A stretch of 64,000 bases of DNA, from assembly GCA_963795795.1 (NCBI GenBank), contig CAWCJS010000034.1, positions 496,001-560,000 of the forward strand, given 5' to 3'. How positions within the stretch are numbered: the stretch's first letter is position 1; every line of letters begins with the position of its first letter. Below are positions 41,604-50,200 of the stretch, piece after piece. Made by a program: the position numbers and the translations under genes. The DNA comes from Palsa-504 sp963795795. Lineage in GTDB: Bacteria > Actinomycetota > Actinomycetes > Streptosporangiales > Streptosporangiaceae. Under the pieces are notes generated by a model that made no database searches, was not told the origin of the DNA, and worked only from the letters and a program-made list of their open reading frames with translations.

Positions 41604-42848
41604 TTACGGCGCTAGCTGCTCCGGCGCGGGCGTGGCGGGCTCGGCGGCTTGCTGCGGGCCTGGCCGGCGCCCCAGTAGCGCCCAGCCGGAAACGGAGACG
41701 CCCAGCGCGACGAGGATGGCAAATCCAAGCACCGTGTTGGGTGCGCTGGCACCCTGGTCAAGCGCAATCCCCGCTCCGATCACGGGGACTGAGAGTCCTA
41801 CGAAGACGGCGATAACGAGAGCCGACGTCATGGCGACGCGGTTTTCTGGCGCGGTCGCTTCGAGCACGACCCCGGTGGTGCCTTTGTAAATCGCACCCGC
41901 GCCCGCGCCGATCAGCGCACCCCCGATCAGGAACAGCGCCAGGCTCGGCGTGGACAGACGAACAGCGACGACGATCAGCACCAGACCCGCGATCATGGAT
42001 ACCGTGCCGAGGGCAAGCACGCGCGACGCCGGAAGCCTGTTCGTTGTCAGCTGGGCCGCCACGCCCGCCGTGAACACCAGGAACAATGCCGCCCCGGACA
42101 GTGCATGTGAGGTCTGGTGCAGCGTGGTGGCCAGGATGAGTCCGGACAGCCCCGCGAACAGGCCCGACGCGGCGAAGGAGGCGATAGTCGCGCCTGCTGC
42201 CGGAACCGGGAGCCTGACCCGGCGGGCCGGACCAGCTGGCCTGTTCTGCGCTGCTGCGCGCGGAGCGGGCGTACCCGTCTCGGGTGCGGCCGCCACACCG
42301 ATGAGAGCCGCCACCCCGAGCACGACCATGACGAGATAGGGCAGGGTCAGCGGCTGGGTCGCCCACTGCGCGAGGCAGCCGGCGACCAGCGGGCCGATGC
42401 CGAGTGCGCCTACGTTCACCGCGGTGCCGATGTTCCGGGCGCCGACCGGAGACGCGCCGGGATCCGCGCGCAGCCGCAGCTCGATCAGGTACGGGATCGC
42501 GACGCCAGCGGCCAGTCCGATCGCCACCCCGGTGAGCAGGCGCCCGATCAGCAGCCCGGGCAGATCCTTCCACACCGCGAGCAGCCCGGCCGCCACCATC
42601 ATCGTCGCCACGCCGCCGAGCATCGCGCCCCGGCGCCCGAAGCGCTCGGCGATCGAGCGCTCCGCCAGGAGCGTGATAATCGTGCCGGCCGCGAAGATCG
42701 CGAAGACCACCGTGATCGTGAACGCCGACAGGTGATCTCGTGTCCGGTACAAGCCGTACAGCGGGCTGGGCAGCGTTGCGAACATCATGACGACCAGGAA
42801 CGCGAACGCCACGGCCCAGAAGCCGAGAGCCGGTCGTTGCCTGGGCAT
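41604..42848 (-). CDS. Major facilitator superfamily transporter (drug/metabolite exporter type)
   Basis: About 414 residues with 12 predicted helices. The loop after helix 2 has the MFS signature AERFGRRGAMLGG. Helix 4-5 carries LTGVAIGLAAGVAIPYLIELR, and the centre is a basic loop (AAAQNRPAGPARRVRL). I prefer the ATG at 42848 (AAGGTGG upstream), which leaves 57 bases to the LAL operator, exactly the spacing seen for the isochorismatase gene. An ATG at 42899 would be only six bases from the operator. It probably exports a product or toxin under LAL control. Confidence 0.88.
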   Translation of the reverse strand: MPRQRPALGFWAVAFAFLVVMMFATLPSPLYGLYRTRDHLSAFTITVVFAIFAAGTIITLLAERSIAERFGRRGAMLGGVATMMVAAGLLAVWKDLPGLLIGRLLTGVAIGLAAGVAIPYLIELRLRADPGASPVGARNIGTAVNVGALGIGPLVAGCLAQWATQPLTLPYLVMVVLGVAALIGVAAAPETGTPAPRAAAQNRPAGPARRVRLPVPAAGATIASFAASGLFAGLSGLILATTLHQTSHALSGAALFLVFTAGVAAQLTTNRLPASRVLALGTVSMIAGLVLIVVAVRLSTPSLALFLIGGALIGAGAGAIYKGTTGVVLEATAPENRVAMTSALVIAVFVGLSVPVIGAGIALDQGASAPNTVLGFAILVALGVSVSGWALLGRRPGPQQAAEPATPAPEQLAP

Positions 42849-42905
42849 CGGTCTCACCACCTTTAGCAAAGTCGTTCGGGGCATGTTCAGATTCGCCATG
42901 CGGCA

Positions 42906-42934
42906 GGTGACCGGGCATCACCAGATTCCGGCGA
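42906..42934 (-). promoter_or_regulatory. LAL-regulon operator before the MFS gene
   Basis: On the minus strand TCGCC-N7-GGTGA-N7-TCACC: one mismatch in the first half-site, exact spacing. The last half-site is 57 bases before the preferred MFS start. Confidence 0.65.
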
Positions 42935-42977
42935 TCTGACCGGCGATCACGTGAGTCCCGCAGCCGAGACGCTGCGG

Positions 42978-45710
42978 TCAGCTCTCCTCGATCGCGCGGG
43001 CGACGCGCTCGCGGGTCAGGGGCAGGTCGCGGACGCGGACCCCAACCGCGTCGGCGATCGCGTTGCCGATCGCGCCGGCGACCGGCCCCTGCGCCAATTC
43101 GCCCGCGCCGGTCTCGGCCTCGCCGGGCGCGTCGATGATCCGGACCATGACCTCGGGAACCTCGGTGAACCGGAGGATCGGGTAGCTGTCCCAGCTCGCC
43201 GACGTGATCTGGTCCCGGTCGAACCGGACCTGCTCGCGCAGCGTCCAGCTCGCGCTCTGCACGGCGCCGCCTTCGGCCTGGTTGATCACCCCGTCCGGGT
43301 TGATGACCCGGCCCACGTCCACCGCGAGCCACAGCCGACGCAGCCGGATATCCGTGTCGGCCTCCACCTCGGCGACGGCGGCGCAATACCCCGCGTTTCC
43401 CTTGTAACGGGCCACCGCCGCCCCGTAGCCGGTGCCCTCGCGGCGAGCCCGGGTGTCCCATCCGGCCATCTGCGCGGCCTCGGTCAGGACCCGCCGGGCC
43501 CGCGGGTCGGTGAGATGGGCCAACCGGAAGGCCACTGGGTCGGCACCGGCCGCGGCGGCCAGCTCGTCCATGAAGGACTCGATCGCGAACACGTTCAGGT
43601 GCGCGCCGAGCGACCGCAGCGAGGAGGTCCGGATAGGCATGTCCAGCAGCCGGTGCCGGGTGACCTGCACGGCGGGGATGTCGTAGCCGGGCACCGCGTT
43701 GCGCGTAGAGCCCATCCAGCCGGCCGGCGGGCCGTCGGGCGCCGGCGGCATCGGGACGCCCCCGGCCAGGTGGGTCAGGGCCAGCAGGCGCGGCTGGCCG
43801 CCGCTGCCGGGACGGCCGATGAAGCCGTTACTCCACACGTCCTGCCGCCAGGTCACGATCCGGCCCCTGGCGTCGAGACCGGCGGAGAGCCGCGCGAGCA
43901 TGGCCGACCCCAGCGGCGCCCAGCACATCTCGTCCTCGCGGGTCCACAGCACCCGGACCGCCCGGCCCGGGACAGCCCGCGCCAGGAGCACCGCGTCCAG
44001 GGCCACGTCGTCCGCGCCGTTCTGGCCGTAGACCCCCGCACCCTCCGCGTAATGCACCGTCACCTGCCCGGCGTCCAGCCCCAATCCGGCGGCGATCGCC
44101 GCGCGCAGCGCGAAGATACCCTGGCTGTGACTCCACACGGTGACCGACTCGCCGTCCCAGCGGGCGATCGCGCAGCTCGGCGCCATCGACGCGTGGGCCA
44201 GGAACGGCCGGGTGAACTCGGCGGCCAGAGTGCGGATAGCCAGGCCAGCGGCCTCCCCGTCTGGCTGGTCCACCACCGTCTCCTCTTCCGACGGCGCCGC
44301 CAGCAGGAACCCCCGTACGTCGCGCGGATCGGGCAGCGACGGAGACGTCCGCCAGCGCGCCGCGCGGGCGACCCGCCGGGCGGCCCGCAGCGCCGCCCGG
44401 TCGGCCGGAGCCACTACCCCGAGGAACGAGCCGTCCCGTACTAGCACCACGTCGCGGCCCAGATCCAGGTCAGCGAGCCCGGTCAGGTCGGCGGCCCGAG
44501 CGGGCGGCCGCACCACCCGGCCGTAGGCCATGCCCGGCAGGACCAGATCGTGCAGGAACCGCGGGCGCCCGGTCACCTTGTCCGGGATATCCAGCCGCGG
44601 GGCGCTGCGTCCGGCCACGGACCAATCAACCGGCGGCCGGGACGGCACCGGCACGTCGGCGGGCCGGTCCAGCGTTCCCGGCTGCGCCAGCGTCCAGTAG
44701 CTCAGGGCGGTCGGGCCGTCCGGGGTCCGGATCTGCCCGTCGGCCACGGCCAGCGCCGACTGGCTGACCCCGAGCTTGGCCGCGGCGGCGTCAAGGAGCA
44801 GGTCACGGGCCTGCGCGCAGGCCTGCCGCAGCGCCGAACCGGAATCCTGGACCGACAAGCTGCCCGACGTCACGCCCTCGTCCGGGCTGGTGCTGGTGGA
44901 CACCGGGGCCACCCGCACCCGGGCCAGGGCGACCTGGAGTTCCTCCGCGGCCACCTGCGCCAGCGCGGTCCAGATGCCCTGGCCGTACTCCACCTTCCCG
45001 GTCCGGATCGTGACCTCCCCGTCCCGGCTGAAATCAAGCCACCGGGCCAGCAGCGGATTGGCCGCCAGGTCTTTCGGGAGCGGCGGAACACCCGGCTGCA
45101 CCGCACGCGGGGCCGCAACGGGTGCGGGTGAACCGGACGCCGCCGCGGGCACCGGGCTCCCCTCGGCCGGGGTACCGCTAACGGGTGCCTCCGGCGTGGC
45201 CCGGCTGGCAGGGAGTTGCCCGGCCGCCTTCAGCACCGCGCGGATGATGCGGCCGTGCGCCCCGCAGCGGCACAGGTTGCCGTCGAGAGCCTCCCGGATC
45301 TCCTGCTCGGTCGGGGCGGGACGGTGGCATAGCAGGCCGGCCGCGGCTATCACCATCCCAGAGGTGCAGTAGCCGCACTGGGCGGCCTGCTCGTCGATGA
45401 ACGCTTGCTGGACCGGGTGAAGCCGGCCGTCGTCACCCGGCAGCCCCTCCACGGTGGTGACCGGTCCGGCCACGGCCGACACCGGCAGGTCGCAGGACGA
45501 GCGGGCCCGGCCCTCGATGAGCACCGAGCACGCTCCGCACAGCCCCATCCCGCAGCCGAACTTCGGCCCGGCCAGGCCCAGGTCATGCCGGAGCACGTCG
45601 AGCAACGGCGTGTCCGGCTGGCAGGTCACGCTGCACTCGGTGCCGTTCACGCTCAGCCGGAACTCGGTCTCCCGCACGGTTTCCCCGACGGCGTTGCGCG
45701 CGTCAATCAT
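42978..45710 (-). CDS. Fused [2Fe-2S]/molybdopterin dehydrogenase (isoquinoline 1-oxidoreductase / nicotinate dehydrogenase type)
   Basis: 910 residues. The N-terminal ~165 are a small subunit: plant-type cluster GCGMGLCGACSVL, second cluster QCGYCTSGMVIA and LCRCGAHGRI. An Ala/Pro-rich linker (~170-215) joins them to a large Mo subunit: TIRTGKVEYGQGIWTALAQVAAEEL, SLSVQDSG, YGQNGADDVALDAVLLAR, SLRSLGAHLNVFAIESFMDELA, and the catalytic Glu region GEAETGAGELAQGPVAGAIGNAI. These subunits are separate polypeptides in IorA/IorB. It hydroxylates an N-heterocycle or oxidises an aldehyde, and needs a cytochrome partner and MCD cofactor. No maturation gene is adjacent. Confidence 0.9.
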   Translation of the reverse strand: MIDARNAVGETVRETEFRLSVNGTECSVTCQPDTPLLDVLRHDLGLAGPKFGCGMGLCGACSVLIEGRARSSCDLPVSAVAGPVTTVEGLPGDDGRLHPVQQAFIDEQAAQCGYCTSGMVIAAAGLLCHRPAPTEQEIREALDGNLCRCGAHGRIIRAVLKAAGQLPASRATPEAPVSGTPAEGSPVPAAASGSPAPVAAPRAVQPGVPPLPKDLAANPLLARWLDFSRDGEVTIRTGKVEYGQGIWTALAQVAAEELQVALARVRVAPVSTSTSPDEGVTSGSLSVQDSGSALRQACAQARDLLLDAAAAKLGVSQSALAVADGQIRTPDGPTALSYWTLAQPGTLDRPADVPVPSRPPVDWSVAGRSAPRLDIPDKVTGRPRFLHDLVLPGMAYGRVVRPPARAADLTGLADLDLGRDVVLVRDGSFLGVVAPADRAALRAARRVARAARWRTSPSLPDPRDVRGFLLAAPSEEETVVDQPDGEAAGLAIRTLAAEFTRPFLAHASMAPSCAIARWDGESVTVWSHSQGIFALRAAIAAGLGLDAGQVTVHYAEGAGVYGQNGADDVALDAVLLARAVPGRAVRVLWTREDEMCWAPLGSAMLARLSAGLDARGRIVTWRQDVWSNGFIGRPGSGGQPRLLALTHLAGGVPMPPAPDGPPAGWMGSTRNAVPGYDIPAVQVTRHRLLDMPIRTSSLRSLGAHLNVFAIESFMDELAAAAGADPVAFRLAHLTDPRARRVLTEAAQMAGWDTRARREGTGYGAAVARYKGNAGYCAAVAEVEADTDIRLRRLWLAVDVGRVINPDGVINQAEGGAVQSASWTLREQVRFDRDQITSASWDSYPILRFTEVPEVMVRIIDAPGEAETGAGELAQGPVAGAIGNAIADAVGVRVRDLPLTRERVARAIEES

Positions 45711-45750
45711 GCTGGTACGAGTGTCCCACGAGGTCCTCGTCCTCGGGGCG

Positions 45751-48252
45751 CTACGGCGGGCCAAGGTGCTCGGCCAGCCATGGACCGGTCACGCTGCCCG
45801 GGTCACGCGCGACCTGTTCCGGCGTCCCCTCGGCCACGATATGCCCGCCGTCCGGGCCGCCGCCCGGGCCCATGTCGATGAGGTGGTCGGCGGCGGCGAG
45901 CAGGTCCAGGTCGTGGTCGATGACGATGATCGTGGCCCCGGCCGCCAGCAGCCGGTCGAACACGCCGGCCAGGGTGGCCACGTCGAGCGGGTGCAGCCCG
46001 GTGGACGGCTCGTCGAAGACGTACAGCACGCCGCGCTGGCTGCTGCGCAGCCGGGAGGCGATCCGCAGCCGCTGCGACTCACCGCCGGACAAGGACGGCG
46101 TGGGTTCGCCGAGCCGCAGGTAGCCCAGGCCGACCTCGCTGACGGGCCGCAGCGCCGCGGTGACCGGGCTCCGGTCGGCGAAGTGCTCCAGGGCGTCGTC
46201 CACGCTCAGGCCGAGCACGTCGGCGATGGTCAGGCCGTCGACCCGGACGGCCAGGGTGGCGTCGTTGAAGCGCGCGCCGTGGCAGGTCGGGCAGTCCACA
46301 GTGATGTCGGGCAGGTACTGGACGTCGAGGTCGATGTGGCCGAGGCCGAGGCAGGTCGGGCACTGGCCCTCGCGGGTGTTGAACGAGAAGTGCCCGGGCT
46401 TCCAGCGCTTGCGCCGGGCGTACGCGGACTCGGCGAACACCCGGCGGATCTGGTCGAACGCGCCGGAGTAGGTCGCGGGAGTCGACCGCGCGTTCTGGCC
46501 GATCGGCGAGGCGTCAACCTGGACGACCTGGCGGATGCCGCCCAGGTCCAGCCGACGGACGTGCCCGGGCAGCGGCGACCCGCTCAGCAGCGCCCGCGCA
46601 CCCGGGATGAGGCTGTCGAGGACGAGGGCGGTCTTCCCGGCCCCGGACGGCCCGGCCAGCGCGGTCAGCCGGCCCACCGGGAAGGCGGCGGTGAGGTCGC
46701 GCAGGTTGTACAGGTCGCCGATCTCGATAGTGATCTGCCCGTCAGGATCCGAGCGCGAGGGGCGGTCACGCGGCACGGCGGTGGCGCCGGCCAGGAACGG
46801 GCCGATGATCGAGCGCGGGTCGGTCTCCAGCTGGGCGGGGGTGCCCTGGGCGATTACCGTGCCGCCCTTGGCCCCGGCCGCGGGGCCGAGCTCGATGACC
46901 CAATCGGCGCTGCGGATGATCTCCCGTTCATGCTCCACCACGACCACGGAATTGCCGTTCCCGGCCAGGGCGGTGATCGTCTTGCGCAGCCCGGCGACGT
47001 TGCTCGGGTGCAGCCCGACCGAGGGCTCGTCCAATACGTACAGCATGCCCGTGGTGCTGGCGCGCACCGTCGAGGTGAGCTCGATCCGCTGCCGCTCGCC
47101 CGTCGACAGCGAGGCGCCGGCCCGGTCGAGGGTCAGGTAGCTGAGCCCGACATCAAGGACCGGCGTGAGCCTGCCGCTCAGCTCGGCCAGCAGGCCGGTG
47201 GTCAGCCGGCTGAGCTCGCCGGGCAGCCCGGCGGGCAGGCCGGCCGCGAAGCCGGGCAGCTCGCCGAGGCTGATCGCGCTGATCTCGGCGAGGTTGCGGC
47301 CGCCGAGCTGCGAGGTCAGCGCCTCGGGTCGCAGCCGGGTGCCGTGGCACACCGAGCACACGCGGGTGACGAGGAAGCGCTGCACCAGGTGGCGGGTGCG
47401 CTCGTTGTTACTGCGGAGCGACCGTTCGACGGCGGCGACGGCGTTGTCGTAGTTGACGGACAGCTGCACGCTCCGCCCGTTCCGGCCCGAGTGCAGCGTG
47501 ACCTGCTGGCGGACTGGCTCACCGTGCAGCACGATGTCGCGCTCATGATCGGTCAGCTCCCGGTAAGGGACGTCGAGCCGGACCCCGAGCTCACCCGCGG
47601 CGTACATCGACAGCCGTCGCCCGCCGGAGTTCCACGGCAGCACCGCGCCCTCGGCGATCGTCTGGTCCGGATCGGGCACCAGGGTGCTGACGTCGACCTC
47701 GGACCGGACGCCCAGGCCCTGGCAGGCCGGGCACGCGCCGTAGGAGTTGAAGGCGAAGGATTCGGCGCTGGGGTGCACGAAATGCGCCCCGCACACCGGG
47801 CAGACGATCTCCTCGGTGAGAGTGGCGATCGACGGCTCGACGCGGTGGCCGTTCGGGCACAGGTGCGAGCCCAGCCGGGACATCATCAGGCGCAGCACGT
47901 TGAGCACCTCGGACATGGTGCCGACCGTGCTGCGCGGCCCCGGTACCGGCGGGCGCTGCCGCAGCGCCAGCGCGGGCGGCAGGTGGTCGATCCGGTCCAC
48001 GTCCGGCCGCTGGGCCTGGGTCAGGCGCCGGCGGCTGTAGGTGCTCAGGCTCTCCAGGAACCGGTGCAGGCCCTCGGCGTACAGGGTGCCCATGGCCAGC
48101 GACGTCTTGCCCGATCCGGATACGCCGACCACGGCGACCGTCCGCCAGAGCGGCACGTCGACGTCGACGTCGCGCAGGTTGTTGTGCCGGGCCCCGCGGA
48201 CGGCGATGACCGTAGGCAGGGTTTCCGGCACGGCAATATCACCAGCAGCCAT
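45751..48252 (-). CDS. UvrA-like ABC ATPase, class II (UvrA2) type
   Basis: 833 residues against ~950 for canonical UvrA. Two ABC modules are present: Walker A GVSGSGKTSL and GPSGAGKTAL, signatures LSTGERQRIEL and LSGGESQRLRI. Zinc modules are CPVCGAHF, CPACQG, VCSVCHG and CPTCLGLG/CPTCHG. The first module lacks much of the UvrB-interaction insertion, as in UvrA2 proteins linked to resistance against DNA-binding drugs. The ATG at 48252 has AGG nine bases upstream (TTG at 48261 is possible). It lies between redox and MBL genes; a self-resistance role is inference. Confidence 0.9.
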   Translation of the reverse strand: MAAGDIAVPETLPTVIAVRGARHNNLRDVDVDVPLWRTVAVVGVSGSGKTSLAMGTLYAEGLHRFLESLSTYSRRRLTQAQRPDVDRIDHLPPALALRQRPPVPGPRSTVGTMSEVLNVLRLMMSRLGSHLCPNGHRVEPSIATLTEEIVCPVCGAHFVHPSAESFAFNSYGACPACQGLGVRSEVDVSTLVPDPDQTIAEGAVLPWNSGGRRLSMYAAGELGVRLDVPYRELTDHERDIVLHGEPVRQQVTLHSGRNGRSVQLSVNYDNAVAAVERSLRSNNERTRHLVQRFLVTRVCSVCHGTRLRPEALTSQLGGRNLAEISAISLGELPGFAAGLPAGLPGELSRLTTGLLAELSGRLTPVLDVGLSYLTLDRAGASLSTGERQRIELTSTVRASTTGMLYVLDEPSVGLHPSNVAGLRKTITALAGNGNSVVVVEHEREIIRSADWVIELGPAAGAKGGTVIAQGTPAQLETDPRSIIGPFLAGATAVPRDRPSRSDPDGQITIEIGDLYNLRDLTAAFPVGRLTALAGPSGAGKTALVLDSLIPGARALLSGSPLPGHVRRLDLGGIRQVVQVDASPIGQNARSTPATYSGAFDQIRRVFAESAYARRKRWKPGHFSFNTREGQCPTCLGLGHIDLDVQYLPDITVDCPTCHGARFNDATLAVRVDGLTIADVLGLSVDDALEHFADRSPVTAALRPVSEVGLGYLRLGEPTPSLSGGESQRLRIASRLRSSQRGVLYVFDEPSTGLHPLDVATLAGVFDRLLAAGATIIVIDHDLDLLAAADHLIDMGPGGGPDGGHIVAEGTPEQVARDPGSVTGPWLAEHLGPP

Positions 48253-48288
48253 ACCAGGCAACCTACGGCCATCCGCCGGCGGCTGCGG

Positions 48289-49245
48289 TCAGGGGTGCAC
48301 CGGTCCGCTAGGCCCGCTGTCCAGGCGCAGCGACTGCATGATGGCGAACGACGTGGTGTAGGTGAAGATCTCGATGTCCGCCGCGGCCAGCACGCCGGTG
48401 TACTTCGCGACGACGGGCGCGGCCGTGCGCTCGGTGACGGCGTCGAGGTGGCCCTTGACCCCGGCCCAGAAGTTCGGCCAGGCTGCGGTGTAGAAGGGCA
48501 CCGGGTCGACCGAGGCCAACGCCTCTCGCGCGCTCGCTTCGATGTCGGCGATGTACTGCTGGTGCACCGCGACGTCATCGCGGGTGGCGAGCCGGCCGAG
48601 GTGCCCGCAGATGAAGTGGGTCCACGGGTAGTCCAGCGCGATGGCCGGGGCGGCCATGTACCCGGGCACGTCCTCGGACAGGTTGGTGTTGTAGATCGGC
48701 ACCCAGCCGGCGTTGACCACGTCGATGAACATCAGCGTGTCGTGGCCGGGGAAATGGATGTAGATGTTGTCCGGCGAGTGGTTCGGGCCGTGCCAGGCCA
48801 GCTCGACGCGCTCGCCCCCGACCTCGAGGGTGTAGTGGTCGGCGAAGGTGATGTCGGGCGCGGGCCGGGCCGGGTTGCCGTCACGCAGCAGCAGGCGCTT
48901 GGTCTCCTCGTGCCCGATGCGGACCACGTCCCCGCCGAATATCGAGGACGCACCGCTATGGTCGTCGTGGTGGTGGGAGTAGACCAGGTGCGTCACCTTG
49001 TTGCTCACGCCCTCGGCGGCCGCGACCTCGTCCACCGCTCGCTGCAGGTTGTGGCCGATGCTCGGGGGCGCGTCGAACATCACGACGCCGTCCGGTGTGG
49101 CCAGGAACGCAGCCTGGTAGACGCTGTCGGTGACGTAGTAGAGGTTCCGCTCCACGCGCCCGACGTAATACCCCTGGTCATTGACGGCCGGGCCGAGCGC
49201 TGAGGGCGGGATCGGCGCGTATTCGGGCTGGTCTGGTGATGTCAC
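48289..49245 (-). CDS. Metallo-beta-lactamase-fold hydrolase
   Basis: 318 residues. Zinc motif VYSHHHDDHSGAS, then WHGPNHSPDNIYIHF, the metal Asp in MFIDVVNAGW and the last His in FICGHLGRLATRDD. It is closely related over its whole length to the Tat-exported enzyme at 28757, but it starts without signal peptide, so it is the cytosolic version. The GTG start has AGGGAG six bases upstream. A LAL operator lies 79 bases upstream. The substrate is unknown; this subgroup is distinct from glyoxalase II and lactonases. Confidence 0.92.
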   Translation of the reverse strand: MTSPDQPEYAPIPPSALGPAVNDQGYYVGRVERNLYYVTDSVYQAAFLATPDGVVMFDAPPSIGHNLQRAVDEVAAAEGVSNKVTHLVYSHHHDDHSGASSIFGGDVVRIGHEETKRLLLRDGNPARPAPDITFADHYTLEVGGERVELAWHGPNHSPDNIYIHFPGHDTLMFIDVVNAGWVPIYNTNLSEDVPGYMAAPAIALDYPWTHFICGHLGRLATRDDVAVHQQYIADIEASAREALASVDPVPFYTAAWPNFWAGVKGHLDAVTERTAAPVVAKYTGVLAAADIEIFTYTTSFAIMQSLRLDSGPSGPVHP

Positions 49246-49324
49246 GGTAACTCCCTTAGATCTCGGGCACGGGCCAGAGCGGCCGTGCGAGCCTTGGCCA
49301 CGGATCCAGGCTGGCCGTCAGGCA

Positions 49325-49353
49325 GGTGAGACGACCTCACTGGATCCTGGTGA
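49325..49353 (-). promoter_or_regulatory. LAL-regulon operator before the MBL gene
   Basis: On the minus strand TCACC-N7-AGTGA-N7-TCACC: one mismatch in the middle half, exact spacing. It lies 79 bases upstream of the GTG at 49245 and just before the 3' end of the SDR gene, so it gives the MBL gene its own promoter. Confidence 0.65.
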
Positions 49354-49369
49354 TTCACGCGTAGCTTGC

Positions 49370-50050
49370 TTATGCGCCGTAGGCCGGCAGGATCGCTCCG
49401 CTGACCGGTGCTGCGGCATCGCTGACGAGGAACGCGATCACGGCGGCGATCGCCTCCGGTGCGGTCGCGTGCGCCATCGTCTCCGCCGGGAAGATGGCCC
49501 GGTTGGTCGGGGTGTCGAGCAGCTGCGGCGCGACCGCGTTCACCCGGATCCCTTGCGGGCGGAGCTCGAGGTCGAGGATGCGGGTCAGGTGGACGAGAGC
49601 GGCCTTGCTCAAGCCGTACGCCGTCATTCCGCCGGTCGGCTCGAGCCCCGGGCGGGAGGTTACGTGCACGATGGCACCCGAGCCCTGCCGCTGCATGTGC
49701 CGCGCGGCCGCCTGGCTCAGCCACAGCGCGGGTCCCAGGTTGACGTCGAACATGAGCCGCAGCGTCTCGGGAGTCGTGGTGAGCGCGTCTCCCAGACCGA
49801 ACGCGCCGATGGTGTTCACCAGCACGCCCGGGGGTCCGATCTGGTCGGCGATCCGGTCGACCAGGGGCGCCGCCACGGCCGGGTCGGTGGCGTCGGCCAC
49901 CTCGCGGTGAATGTCGTCGGGCAGTTCAGCCAGCCCAGGCTCGTTCCGGTCGACCCCCACCACGGTGAGGCCCCTAGCGGCGAGGGCCACCGCCGTCGCC
50001 CGACCCAGCGGACCGCCCGCGCCGACCACGATCGCTATTTGAGAGCTCAT
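49370..50050 (-). CDS. Short-chain dehydrogenase/reductase
   Basis: 226 residues. Cofactor motif VVGAGGPLGRA (residues ~9-19), acidic VGVDRNEPG after strand two (favouring NAD), DATD, NTIG (NNAG equivalent), catalytic HVTSRPG Ser and the YGLSK Tyr/Lys pair. It ends FLVSDAAAPVSGAILPAYGA. It stands alone between two operators. Its own operator is 23 bases before the ATG, the same distance as for the small proteins. The substrate is unknown. Confidence 0.92.
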   Translation of the reverse strand: MSSQIAIVVGAGGPLGRATAVALAARGLTVVGVDRNEPGLAELPDDIHREVADATDPAVAAPLVDRIADQIGPPGVLVNTIGAFGLGDALTTTPETLRLMFDVNLGPALWLSQAAARHMQRQGSGAIVHVTSRPGLEPTGGMTAYGLSKAALVHLTRILDLELRPQGIRVNAVAPQLLDTPTNRAIFPAETMAHATAPEAIAAVIAFLVSDAAAPVSGAILPAYGA

Positions 50051-50073
50051 GGCCCCACGCTGGCCGCGCGTCA

Positions 50074-50102
50074 GGTGACAGGTCTTCACCGGATCCTGGT
50101 GA
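50074..50102 (-). promoter_or_regulatory. LAL-regulon operator before the SDR gene
   Basis: On the minus strand TCACC-N7-GGTGA-N7-TCACC, exact. It ends 23 bases before the SDR start codon. The LAL2 gene starts 99 bases away on the other strand, so this site sits in a divergent promoter region. Confidence 0.75.
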
Positions 50103-50164
50103 TTCGCGCGCCGTTGACAGTGCGCGGGCTGGCCTGGTAGCGAGAGGACTATGTGCTCGGCGGT

Positions 50165-50200
50165 AGGGCGTCGGTCAGGAGTAGATACCAAGGCAGGCCT
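50165..50200 (+). promoter_or_regulatory. Conserved LAL gene promoter, copy 2
   Basis: Matches the stretch before LAL1: TAGGG-x-GTCGG at the left edge, GTAGATACCA at 50181-50190 and GGCCT immediately before the GTG at 50201. TAGATA as a -10 element would give a near-leaderless mRNA. Confidence 0.5.

Noticed and set aside
45454..49203. A very long rightward open frame (about 1249 codons)
   Set aside because: It is antisense to the Mo-dehydrogenase start, the UvrA2 gene and the MBL gene. The translation is Arg/Gly/Val/Asp-rich without motifs, the usual artefact of GC-rich third codon positions.
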